The position numbers and the translations under genes were made by a program. Of a stretch of 64,000 nucleotides of DNA, positions 9,301 to 18,300 are shown piece by piece; position 1 is the stretch's first letter, and every line of letters starts with the position of its first letter. The stretch spans positions 1-64,000 of the forward strand of contig JAZDFQ010000109.1 in assembly GCA_043807765.1 (NCBI GenBank). Reading direction: 5' to 3'. This stretch comes from Stygiobacter sp043807765 (GTDB taxonomy: Bacteria; Bacteroidota; Ignavibacteria; Ignavibacteriales; Melioribacteraceae). The notes beneath the pieces were generated by a model. That model did no database searches, was not told the DNA's origin, and saw only the letters and a program-made list of their open reading frames with translations.

Positions 9301-9386
9301 GTCATTCTTAAGTCTTTGAAATTGAAAAATCTCTAGCTCTTATTTATAGAGATTCTTCTTCCCGATAAATCGGGACTCAGAATGAC
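9301..9386. repeat. Intergenic inverted-repeat element, GTCATTCT/AGAATGAC family
   Basis: Outer arms GTCATTCT (9301-9308) and AGAATGAC (9379-9386) enclose two further perfect hairpins: AATCTCTA/TAGAGATT (9328-9335, 9347-9354) and TCCCGAT-AA-ATCGGGA (9360-9375). The right end is closely related to the element at 54823-54848 upstream of proS. It lies inside the flx operon between flxC and flxB. Confidence 0.75.
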
Positions 9387-9389
9387 ATA

Positions 9390-10256
9390 TCACTTAATAA
9401 AATCTTCACGATCGTTTACGTCGTAAGTTCCAACCAAAGTTGGTGTATTCAAATTCATGCCGGCCACGTAATCAAATTCTTTCTTCGCGGTCATGTCCAT
9501 TTTTCTATTTAGTAGAGAAAGAGGAATTTCCGCCGGACAAGCACGTTCGCATTCATTACAGCCAACGCATCTTCCGGCAAGATGAAACGCACGAATCATA
9601 TTCCATGCAAAATTACCGCGTGTATGCGCGCTGCTTTCAACCCAGCGGGGAACGGATTTATCCGCGATGCACTTTTCGCAGTAGCACATTGGGCAAGCCT
9701 GGCGGCAAGCATAACACTTAACACATTTCTCAAATTCCGCTTCCCAGAAATCAAAACGCTCATCTGCTGTCATCGAATCTATTTTCTGCATCAAAGCGAA
9801 ATTTTTGTCTTCACGTTTTGGTGTTTCTTCCAGCGTTCCTAAAAGAGTGTGATGCAGATGCGGTGTATGAACTGAACAATGCAAACATTTAGTAGCAACA
9901 GTATTTTCGTTAAACTCTTCACCGAGATCGGAAACAACTCCGCTGCAATTCATTCCAATAATGTAAACATCATCCTTGTTCACTTGGTTTTCTTGAATAA
10001 GCTGAACGATGGCTTTTACATCGCAGCCTTTTGCAACTATTCCAACAACGCCATTACGCTTAAACTCTTTGCGCGTTAGGTACATCGCCAGATTGTTTAC
10101 ACAAAATTTATTGAACACGAGTTTATCGGCGTCTTCAACATTGCGCGCAATGAATGGTTTTGTTCTGTTAGGAGTTGTTCCTTGCGCGAAACCAATAACA
10201 ACTTTTACCGTTCCGTTTTGAAGAAGCTCTTTAGCTTTTTCTCTAAGCTCATTCAT
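9390..10256 (-). CDS. flxC: FlxC-like 4Fe-4S dicluster protein
   Basis: 288-residue soluble protein. The N-terminal 150 residues resemble the coenzyme F420-hydrogenase beta/FrhB-like fold (VVGIVAKGCDVKAIVQLIQ, DVYIIGMNCSGVV). The second half carries two ferredoxin-like clusters, CVKCYACRQACPMCYCEKC and CVGCNECERACP. Such proteins are the third Flx subunit beside hdr genes in Desulfovibrio. The ATG overlaps the flxD stop by eight bases, with GAGGAG inside the end of flxD, so translation is coupled. Electron transfer within the complex is inferred. No redox partner protein is encoded here. Confidence 0.8.
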   Translation of the reverse strand: MNELREKAKELLQNGTVKVVIGFAQGTTPNRTKPFIARNVEDADKLVFNKFCVNNLAMYLTRKEFKRNGVVGIVAKGCDVKAIVQLIQENQVNKDDVYIIGMNCSGVVSDLGEEFNENTVATKCLHCSVHTPHLHHTLLGTLEETPKREDKNFALMQKIDSMTADERFDFWEAEFEKCVKCYACRQACPMCYCEKCIADKSVPRWVESSAHTRGNFAWNMIRAFHLAGRCVGCNECERACPAEIPLSLLNRKMDMTAKKEFDYVAGMNLNTPTLVGTYDVNDREDFIK

Positions 10257-10695
10257 GAATTACAAACTCCTCATTTATCTTTGCGTACTTTTCAAACTTA
10301 CCTTGTTCTCTAACTTTCTCAACAACTTCTGTAACTACATCAACAAATTTTTTCCCTTCTGAAGCGGAAACCCAAGAGAAGTGCAAGCGTGTTGAATCAA
10401 TTCCAACAAAGTCCAATAGTTCTTTGAAGAGAATCCATCTTCTGCGCGCGTGAAAGTTTCCGGTGTTGTAGTGGCAATCGTTTGGATGGCAGCCGGAAAT
10501 TAAAACTCCATCTGCACCTTTCTCAAACGCTTTGATGATGAACACCGGATCAATTCTTCCTGTGCACGGAACGCGAATCATTTTGATATTTGGCGCATAT
10601 TTCAAGCGCGATGTTCCGGCGAGATCGGCTCCGGTGTACGTACACCAGTTGCAAACGAATGCCGCAATTTTTGGTTCAAACTTTTTTTCTTCCAT
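10249..10695 (-). CDS. flxD: FlxD/MvhD-like delta subunit
   Basis: 148 residues, MvhD/FlpD family, a small [2Fe-2S] protein that docks electron-donating modules onto HdrA. Recognisable by VCNWCTYTGADLAGTSR (near 15-31), VPCTGRIDPVFIIKAFEKGA and ISGCHPNDCHYNTGN, with the conserved cysteines C15, C18, C49, C83 and C88. AAAGGA precedes the ATG. In methanogens the homologue links hydrogenase to HdrABC. Here, with FlxABC, it should link the NAD(H) module to HdrA. Clear family call, function by analogy. Confidence 0.9.
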   Translation of the reverse strand: MEEKKFEPKIAAFVCNWCTYTGADLAGTSRLKYAPNIKMIRVPCTGRIDPVFIIKAFEKGADGVLISGCHPNDCHYNTGNFHARRRWILFKELLDFVGIDSTRLHFSWVSASEGKKFVDVVTEVVEKVREQGKFEKYAKINEEFVIHE

Positions 10696-10700
10696 TTTCT

Positions 10701-10763
10701 TTCCTTTGCGTTCTTCGCGGCTTTGCGAGAAAAAATATCTCGCTAAGACGCAGAGGCGCTAAG
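10701..10763. repeat. GCAAAG/CGC-type intergenic inverted repeat
   Basis: Fills the 69-base gap between hdrA and flxD. Imperfect arms of the form CTTTGCGTTCTTCGCGGC and CTAAGACGCAGAGGCGC. The vocabulary (GCGAAG, ACGCAGAG, GCTAAG) is shared with the gap elements at 26872-26960 and 53733-53776. Confidence 0.6.
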
Positions 10764-10764
10764 T

Positions 10765-12762
10765 TTATAAAGCGTTTATTTCTGCATAAATTTGTTCATC
10801 GTTAAAGCCAATCAACTCGACAGACTTTGATGGACACACAGCGTTGCACGTGCCACACCCTTGGCATAAGCCCGAGTTAACATAAGCTATCACTTTAACA
10901 ACATTTCCGTTTCGGTCTTTTACTTCTTTCTTTTCTATCGCATTGTATGCGCAAACTTTTTGGCAATAAAAACATCCGGCACAAACAGATTCATTTACTT
11001 TCGCAATAGTTGGTTCACGTTCTAGAAAATCTGAACCGAATAAGACAAGCGATTTACTTGCAGCAGCAGATGCCATCGCTACGGATTCGGGAATATCTTT
11101 TGGTGATTGGCAAGCGCCGGCAAGAAAAACTCCCGCCGTGCTTACTTCAACTGGACGAAGTTTAGGATGCGCTTCATTATAGAAACCATATTTATCGTAA
11201 GACATACCAATTGTCTGCGCTAGCTTTGCAGCGTTAGGCTGTGCAATCATAGCCGTTGCAAGCACAACCATATCTGCATCAATAGTAACGGGCATATTGC
11301 TAAGCGTGTCTTCCCCTTTAACAATATATTTTCCATTCTCTTCGTATATGCGGGAAACTCTTCCACGGATATATTTAACATGATCTTCTTCAATTGCACG
11401 GCGGACAAATTCATCGTAACCTTTTCCTCCGGCACGAATGTCCATGTAGAAAACATAAGCCTCACCTTCGTGAACTTTGTGTTTGTAAAGCATCGCGTGT
11501 TTTGCGGTGTACATACAGCAAATTTTGCTGCAATAAGAAAATCCTTTTGCTTCATCGCGAGAACCGACACACTGTATGAAAACAATTTTCTTCGGAACAG
11601 TTTTATCTGACGGACGAAGGATTTCTCCGGAGGTTGGACCGGAAGCACTTGCAATTCTTTCAAACTGAAGTCCATCAATTACATCTTTATATTTTCCGTA
11701 ACCATACTCGCCGTAACCTTTTATTTCGCTTTCTTCCGGTTTCTTATCTATTGTATAGAGTTTGTAGCCGGTTGCAACTATGATGGAGCCAACATCTTCT
11801 GTAACAAAAGAGTCTTCTTGATTAAACATGATAGCTTCGCGCCCGCAAACTTTAACACACATCTGGCATTTGCCGGTTTGGTAATATGTGCAAACGCTTC
11901 TATCAATCACCGGAATGTTTGGAACTGCTTGCGGAAACGGAACATAGATTGCCGGACGGAATGCTAAGTTCTCTTCAAACTCGCTATATGCTTTTTTCTT
12001 GATTGGACATTTCTGCTGGCAATTGCCGCATCCGTTACATTTTGTTTCGTCAATCGAGCGGGCTTTTTTTCTAACTGTTACTTTGAAATTACCGATGAAT
12101 CCTTCTACGTTTTCAACTTCGGAATAAGTGAGCAATTTTATTTTTGGATGCTGGTAAACTTCTACCATTCTCGGAGTAAGAATACACTGCGAGCAATCAA
12201 GCGTGGGAAATGTTTCGCTAAGCTGGCTCATGTGTCCGCCAATTGAGGGCTCTTTTTCAACTAGCACAACTTCAAATCCGGCATTTGCAATATCAAGCGC
12301 GGCTTGAATTCCGGATATTCCTCCGCCAATAACAAGCGAACGCTTTGTAACCGGAACGCGGATTGGAGATAGAGGATTGTTGCGCTTTACTTTTTCTACA
12401 GCGATGCGTGTTAAGTCAATCGCTTTCTTTGTTGCTTCAATTCTATCTTCGTGAACCCAAGAACAATGTTCACGCAAGTTTGCCATTTCAAATAAATAGG
12501 GATTAAGCCCGGCATCAGCACAAGCTTTGCGGAAAGTTTTTTCATGCATATGTGGCGAACAAGAACCAACTACAACCGCATCAAGATTTTTCTCTTTGAT
12601 TGCTTTCTTAACAATGTTCTGTCCGGGATCCGAGCACATGTATTTGTTATCAACCGAGTAAGCAACGCCGGGAAATCTACCGCATGTTTCAGCAACAGCT
12701 GCGCAATCAACTGTTCTGCCAATGTTTTCACCGCAGTGACAAATAAAAACGCCAATTCTCAT
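10765..12762 (-). CDS. hdrA: Heterodisulfide reductase subunit A (flavin and multiple 4Fe-4S)
   Basis: 665 residues, the size of classic HdrA, the flavin-bifurcation subunit. It has an N-terminal CHCGENIGRTVDC segment (9-20), FAD-binding VIGGGISGIQAALDIANAG (144-162), the HdrA-specific LDCSQCILTPRM, an internal ferredoxin site CNGCGNCQQKC, a further Cys group CQMCVKVC and two C-terminal ferredoxin motifs CAGCFYCQKVC and CQGCGTCNAVCP. It overlaps hdrB by four bases (ATGA). The expected role is to split electron pairs from the Flx module between a low-potential acceptor such as ferredoxin and the HdrBC disulfide site. The physiological disulfide in this organism is unknown. Confidence 0.93.
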   Translation of the reverse strand: MRIGVFICHCGENIGRTVDCAAVAETCGRFPGVAYSVDNKYMCSDPGQNIVKKAIKEKNLDAVVVGSCSPHMHEKTFRKACADAGLNPYLFEMANLREHCSWVHEDRIEATKKAIDLTRIAVEKVKRNNPLSPIRVPVTKRSLVIGGGISGIQAALDIANAGFEVVLVEKEPSIGGHMSQLSETFPTLDCSQCILTPRMVEVYQHPKIKLLTYSEVENVEGFIGNFKVTVRKKARSIDETKCNGCGNCQQKCPIKKKAYSEFEENLAFRPAIYVPFPQAVPNIPVIDRSVCTYYQTGKCQMCVKVCGREAIMFNQEDSFVTEDVGSIIVATGYKLYTIDKKPEESEIKGYGEYGYGKYKDVIDGLQFERIASASGPTSGEILRPSDKTVPKKIVFIQCVGSRDEAKGFSYCSKICCMYTAKHAMLYKHKVHEGEAYVFYMDIRAGGKGYDEFVRRAIEEDHVKYIRGRVSRIYEENGKYIVKGEDTLSNMPVTIDADMVVLATAMIAQPNAAKLAQTIGMSYDKYGFYNEAHPKLRPVEVSTAGVFLAGACQSPKDIPESVAMASAAASKSLVLFGSDFLEREPTIAKVNESVCAGCFYCQKVCAYNAIEKKEVKDRNGNVVKVIAYVNSGLCQGCGTCNAVCPSKSVELIGFNDEQIYAEINAL

Positions 12763-13619
12763 GATGACCTTCCTACTTTTTGAAGCAGCGGTTCTGCCGA
12801 GACAAAATGCAAATCAACACCAAGCTCTTTTGGTGAAACACCAAGAGCAAGTCCTATAAACTCCGACAAGTACAACACCGGAATTTCCGTGTGGTTTTTC
12901 ATCGCACGCTGGCGCATATCCAAATTGGAATGACACATCGGGCATGCAACCACTACTACATCTGCACCATGAAGTTTTGCATCATCTAAAATTTTCTTAG
13001 AGAGATCTACAACAATTTCTTTGTGAGCAATTGAGTGAGCACCGCCGCAGCATTCCATTTTATAATTCCACTCAACAGCTTCGGCACCGGCAGCTTTTAT
13101 AATTTCTTCCATTGTTGTCGGCTGTTCCGCATCATCAAAGTGTGTAATATCAAATGGACGAACAAGCAAGCAGCCATAGTAACATGCAACTTTAATTCCG
13201 CTAAGGTTGGTAGTTTTCAACTCAGAGATTTTATTGGCGCCGATTCTTTGAAATAACTCAACAATGTTTATAATCTCTGTTGAATAATTTACCGGGCGTT
13301 CGATTAGATCTGAAACTTGTTTTGCTAGAGGAGGATTTGCACTGAGTTCGTGTTTGGCTACAACCATTCTGTTATAGCAAGCTGCACATGGCGCAAACAG
13401 TTCTTTGATTTTTTGATTTTCTGCAATGGAAAGATTAATTGCGGGAAGTGCAATAGACATCAAATGATTTGTTGCATGAGCAGAAGTCGCGCCGCAGCAA
13501 GACCAATCATTCAGTTCTTCGAGCTCAACATCAAGCTTTTGTAAAATCTTTCTTAACGAAAGATCGTACTCTTTTCCGGTTCCCGTTAGAGAGCAGCCGG
13601 GATAGTAACCTATTTTCAA
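12759..13619 (-). CDS. hdrB: Heterodisulfide reductase subunit B (CCG domains)
   Basis: 286 residues with the two cysteine-rich CCG domains that bind noncubane clusters and perform disulfide reduction in HdrB: first copy around YPGCSL (8-13), WSCCGATSAH and APCAACYNR; second copy around CYYGCLL, MECCGGAHSIAH and ACPMCHSNLDMRQ. All expected cysteines are present. Located between hdrC and hdrA in the same transcript. In methanogens the substrate is CoM-S-S-CoB. In bacteria DsrC-type or other protein disulfides are proposed. No dsrC is seen in this window. Confidence 0.93.
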   Translation of the reverse strand: MKIGYYPGCSLTGTGKEYDLSLRKILQKLDVELEELNDWSCCGATSAHATNHLMSIALPAINLSIAENQKIKELFAPCAACYNRMVVAKHELSANPPLAKQVSDLIERPVNYSTEIINIVELFQRIGANKISELKTTNLSGIKVACYYGCLLVRPFDITHFDDAEQPTTMEEIIKAAGAEAVEWNYKMECCGGAHSIAHKEIVVDLSKKILDDAKLHGADVVVVACPMCHSNLDMRQRAMKNHTEIPVLYLSEFIGLALGVSPKELGVDLHFVSAEPLLQKVGRSS

Positions 13620-13632
13620 GGGAATGCCTTAT

Positions 13633-14175
13633 CTATTTCTCAAAAACTTTCTTTATCTGCTTCTTATCTTTTATTTGGTGAGGCAGTAAACTAAGTTTTC
13701 CTTTCAACAGCATTTCGGGCGCAACATCAACATCTTGAAACAGGTTTAGTGTTTTTAATTTATACTCTCTAACTAATCCAAATTCAAAAGCTCTTCCATA
13801 TTTTTTAATCTGATTAAGAAAAGCTCTATGAAAAGCCACAGTATCTTTCTCAGCAATTTCAACATTCTCTTCTAAAGAAATTTGCCTCAAAGCATCCATA
13901 AATTTCGCGATATCAAAATTTTGAGGACAGCGCGAGCTGCAAGTTAAACATCCGGCGCACAGCCATGGGGTCTTTGATTGAAGAGCTTGATCATCAAATC
14001 CTAACTGAGCAAATCTTACTACTTGATTTGGAGAATCATCCATATAACTTCTTACCGGGCATCCGGCAGAACATTTTCCGCATTGGTAACATAACATTGG
14101 AGATTGATTTGTGAGTCTTTCGATTTTGTCGGAGAGAGTTTCGACATGAACTGATGATGTATGCATTCGATTCAC
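13633..14175 (-). CDS. hdrC: Heterodisulfide reductase subunit C (two 4Fe-4S clusters)
   Basis: 180-residue ferredoxin-like subunit that wires HdrA to HdrB. Two clusters: CYQCGKCSAGCP (29-40) and CAGCLTCSSRCP (73-84), the second followed by FDIAKFMDALR as usual in HdrC. No membrane helix, so this is the soluble HdrABC type rather than membrane HdrDE or Qmo. The start is uncertain: GTG at 14175 or ATG three codons in (14166); neither has a good Shine-Dalgarno. First gene of the seven-gene operon. Confidence 0.9.
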   Translation of the reverse strand: MNRMHTSSVHVETLSDKIERLTNQSPMLCYQCGKCSAGCPVRSYMDDSPNQVVRFAQLGFDDQALQSKTPWLCAGCLTCSSRCPQNFDIAKFMDALRQISLEENVEIAEKDTVAFHRAFLNQIKKYGRAFEFGLVREYKLKTLNLFQDVDVAPEMLLKGKLSLLPHQIKDKKQIKKVFEK

Positions 14176-14525
14176 TTTAAGGAAAACCGTTTATTAATCA
14201 ATGAGTTTTCTAAACTAACTGCTGTGTTGCTAAACAAAAATCTATTTTTGTCTTACAAATTCTGCATAATCATTATTAAAGTATACCTTCAAATATTGTG
14301 CCTTCATTTTTATTTAATTTTTGCACCATTCTCAGATAAATGTTTTTCGTTTATGAGAATCCATTTGCAAAAACAAGAAATTTACTTTTGTGGTTTTAAT
14401 TATTATGAAACCCAAAAAAAATCAAAAATGCTTTAGCGAAAAGTTAATAAGCCGGTATATCTTGTTCTCGATTAGTATTTGACTAAAATTGTGAATTCAG
14501 AGTTGATCTTCTAATAAATATTTTT
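14176..14525. other. Non-coding gap, presumed promoter region of the hdr-flx operon
   Basis: 350 bases between hdrC and the end of the STAS gene, both transcribed leftward. Very AT-rich and without a convincing gene; the plus-strand frame at 14161-14436 has no signal, start context or protein-like composition. The operon promoter should lie near 14176-14300, but no TAnnTTTG element could be fixed on the minus strand, and no obvious terminator follows the STAS gene. Confidence 0.5.
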
Positions 14526-15314
14526 TCAACGAAGTTCAAAAAATGAATTGATAGCTTCTACTAAATCATTAAATATGGAAAAGACTTTGTCCATATATGT
14601 AATTAAAAAAAGAGTTGATTGGTTTTCCTTATCATATACCAACACCATCTCTCCATTAGCTTCAACGAGTAACCGCAAGGATTTTACAATTGCACCCAAG
14701 AAAGTGGAATCAATTAATACACATGCTCGTAAATCAATTATTATTCTTCTGTGCCCATTTTGAATTGCTTTTTCTATGTGTGTAATAAAATTTTTTGGAT
14801 TCTCAAGAGTGGCTCGTTTTAGATTTATTAAGACAATTAGTATTCCTTTAGTTTCTGCATTTGAAAATATTGAAGACGAGTCTATATATAGTCCTAAGGC
14901 ATCTATATCTTTTGTTTGTTGTTGTGAAGTGTTGACTAAACTACTAGCAGAAATAGTACTGTTTCCAAATGAAAAATCATTTCCTTTGTTTTCATAAACA
15001 ACAAACTCAATTATCAATGATGATTTTACCGCAATTGCTTTTCTTTTTCTTACTTTACTATTATTGACTATTTCATCAATTCCAAAATACTCCTTATCAC
15101 AAAATGTTTTTACTTCTGATTGATAAGTTGATAAAATTTCGCCGCTAACAATTAAGAATACAGAATTAACTTTATCACCTTCCTTAAAAATTATTTCATT
15201 TTTTTCATAATACTTTGAATTACTGGAAAAAGCTGTTAGGCATTTATCAAGCTGTTGATTATCTGCTAATTTATTTGCGCTTATTAAAAGTGAAATTAGT
15301 TTATCTTTTTGCAT
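14526..15314 (-). CDS. cNMP-binding-like plus STAS domain protein (anti-sigma factor antagonist type)
   Basis: About 262 residues from ATG at 15314; an in-frame start at 15359 would overlap the upstream gene by 20 bases. The N-terminal part (YYEKNEIIFKEGDKVNSVFL then IVSGEI) is a cyclic-nucleotide-binding-like barrel, though the phosphate-cassette arginine motif is not evident. The C-terminal 100 residues form a STAS domain with IIIDLRACVLIDSTFLGAIV, where the Ser in IDST sits at the phosphorylatable position of SpoIIAA/RsbV. It should be the substrate of the SpoIIE-type phosphatase encoded immediately upstream. No anti-sigma kinase is present nearby. Confidence 0.78.
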   Translation of the reverse strand: MQKDKLISLLISANKLADNQQLDKCLTAFSSNSKYYEKNEIIFKEGDKVNSVFLIVSGEILSTYQSEVKTFCDKEYFGIDEIVNNSKVRKRKAIAVKSSLIIEFVVYENKGNDFSFGNSTISASSLVNTSQQQTKDIDALGLYIDSSSIFSNAETKGILIVLINLKRATLENPKNFITHIEKAIQNGHRRIIIDLRACVLIDSTFLGAIVKSLRLLVEANGEMVLVYDKENQSTLFLITYMDKVFSIFNDLVEAINSFFELR

Positions 15315-15339
15315 GTTCTGCTCAAAAAAAAATGAAACA

Positions 15340-18300
15340 TTAAGTGGCAAGTAATTCAATTACTATTAATGTAAAATCATCCTCAAACTTATTTAACATA
15401 CTATTTTCTTTTAGCTTGGAACATACGAATTGGAGAGATTTTTCTTTTTGATTGCAAGATTGAATAATATCCACAAACTCCTCGAATTTAAAACACTCTC
15501 CATTTCGTTTCTCGAATTCAAAACTCCCATCACTAAAAAGATAAATTTTATCCCCATGTTTAAGATTATAAGTTTCATTATCATATCGATAATTACGAAT
15601 AGCGCCAATCATCATATCCTTTGTGCCAAGTTTCACAAATTGTTCACCGCTAAAACAAAGTGCGGGTGGATGAAAAGCTGTTGCATAAGTTAATACTTTT
15701 GTTTCTATATTAATTACACCATACCATAATGAAAAACATTTACCCTCATGATCATCCATGTCAAAATTTGAATTAAGGTTATTTAATACCATTGCCGGAT
15801 TTGAAAAGTCTGTGTTAGGCAATGTTTTTGTCTTCAATATGTCAAAGATAGATGTAGTTAACAAAGAAGATCCAATACCATGTCCGCTAACATCTATCAA
15901 ATAAAGAACAAAAGTCTTTTCATTTAACCAGTAATAATTAAATGAGTCTCCGCCCAGACGAAGAGATGGAATAAATTCCCAATCGGTTTTTATTGGTGAT
16001 ACAAGCTTTTTCGGTAAAATTGATTCGATGTAATTTGCGGCAGTAGCCATTTCGGAATCTAGTAAGTTATACAAATCACCAAGCTCTTGAGTCCTTTCTT
16101 TTACCACAATTTCAAGCCTTCTATTTTCTTTTTTGATCTTATATGATCGCCATTCGATGAACAAAAATAGACCGGCAGAAAACATTGCAAAATAGGCTAT
16201 GTAAGCCCATGTTGTTTTCCACCATGGTGGAGTGATAATTAATTTTAATGATATTCCCTCTTCATTCCATATACCAGCATTGTTAGAAGCTTTTACATGA
16301 AAGATGTATTCACCCGGATCGAGGTTGGTAAAAGTAGCAGTACGCTTCGATCCGCAATAAATCCAATCCTTATTAAATCCATCCATTATGTATGCATACT
16401 GATTATTAAATGGCGCAGTAAACTCAAGCGCTGCGAATTCAAAGGTTATAACATTTTGTGTATAGTCCAAAATTAGTTGTTTTGCTTGCGTAATCGATTC
16501 CTTTAGTGGTGAGTTAACATCATTTAATAAAACACTTTTGTTAAATAAAAGTAAATCTGTAATTACAACTGTTGGAATGTTTTTATTTGGGGCAAGATTA
16601 TCGGGATTAAAAACATTGCAGCCATTTATACCGCCAAAGTAAAAATTGCCTTGCTTATCGATAAAAGATTCATTCCGGTTAAATTCATTATCCTGCAAGC
16701 CATGTTGCGCGTTGTAGGCACGGATTTTATTTGTTGTAGGATCAAATCTTGCAATTCCTTTGTTGGTACTCATCCAAAGATTTCCCTTCTGATCCGGCAG
16801 AATATTGTAAACAACATTGTTTGGTAAACCTTCTTTTTCGGTTATATGCGTGAAAGTCTTCTTAAAAGTTTCAAACTTATTTAAGCCGCCACCGTCTGTT
16901 CCAATCCAAATGATATTTTTATTAAAAGGATCTTTAGTAATACATAGAATTGCGTTGTTGCTTATTGAGTTCGGATTGTTAACATCAGAATGAAAGTAAG
17001 TAATTGAATAATCCTTTTTATCAGCTTTTAACGGAACATCCTTCCATGCTTGTCTCCACTTCTCGGCAAGATCAACTTTTATCAATCCAAGAGTAGGCGT
17101 ACCAAGCCAAATAACACCATTAGCATCTTCAAGCATTGCACTGATATCATGATATTCTGTTGAATTTATAAACCATTTTGAATCCGGGTATAGTCCCAGA
17201 AACTTGAATCCGCTTCCATCTTCTTTTGTATTCAATCTAAGAACACCTTTATGAGTGCTGATCCATAGTTCTCCATTGGATAATTTCTGCATTTGCCATA
17301 ATGCAGGTAAACCTTTATAATCGGAATAAATCTTCTTCAAGCTTGATTCTAAAAGTCCGGCATATCGTTTAATAATTTTATTATCTTTTAGAGAATAATG
17401 AACAATATCACGATCAGTTACTGAAATCCATAATGTACTATCCGGTTCAAGAATTATTGAACGTGGACATATCCATGCCGGATTAAAATATTTTTTTGTC
17501 TTTTCAGAAAAGCGAAATAAATCATCAACCATAAAATTGATTAATGGTTTGTGGTGTTTTCCGAATAATTCTCTTTTCGGATCATATTTAAGTATACCAT
17601 ATCCGCTTGCTCCAATCCACAATACTCCAGAACGATCTACAAATAAACGTACCGCACCATTCATCAGTTTTTGTATTTCCGGATTATCAGGATTATTATA
17701 CGAAGTTAAGTTACCTGTTGAAGTTGAATATTTTACAAGTGAGCCGGTTGCGCTGACCCAAATATCACCATCTTTTGTTTCTGCGTAAGTGTAATATGCC
17801 CACCAATCGAATGGAAAACTGTAAGTTGTAAAACGCCCGGTCCGGTAATCAAATTTTGTTATTCCGTTTTTGGTTTTTACGAACAGATTTTTCTCACGAA
17901 TATTTTCGGAAGATTTATCATATTTATTGTATTCATTTGGTTCATCAATTCCCTTAACAACCTCAGGGTCAATAAATTTGAATATATATTTTTCATTTTC
18001 TTCTTTACTCTCTGAAGGAATTGCTATCGTTAAGTTTCCGCTAGATTCAAACAATATCCTACCTTTTTTAGCATTACACATATTGTAAACAGTACCTAAG
18101 CTTTTATTAATAACTTCATTTTCCGAAGTCTGGCGCACAATATTTTTTGTTTTTGGATCAAAAAGCAACAGTCCTTGACCGGATGTTCCTATTAACAATT
18201 TCTTTTCTTTGTTAAGATAAAGAGAGTTGATAGCAAAAATTTCTTTCGATTTAAAATCTCTTACAGTATTAGGATATCGTATAAATGTTTCGGTGTTTCT

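Noticed and set aside
9301..9386. CRISPR repeat-spacer unit
   Set aside because: There is no regular direct-repeat spacing and no cas gene; the element is an inverted repeat.
7369..10695. A sulfhydrogenase or Mvh [NiFe]-hydrogenase operon
   Set aside because: The beta- and gamma-type subunits and MvhD resemble hydrogenase partners, but no large or small NiFe subunit is present. The set matches FlxABCD better.
14161..14436. Plus-strand frame of about 90 codons upstream of hdrC
   Set aside because: Low-complexity hydrophobic and Phe-rich translation, no ribosome-binding site, and it overlaps the hdrC start region and presumed promoter.
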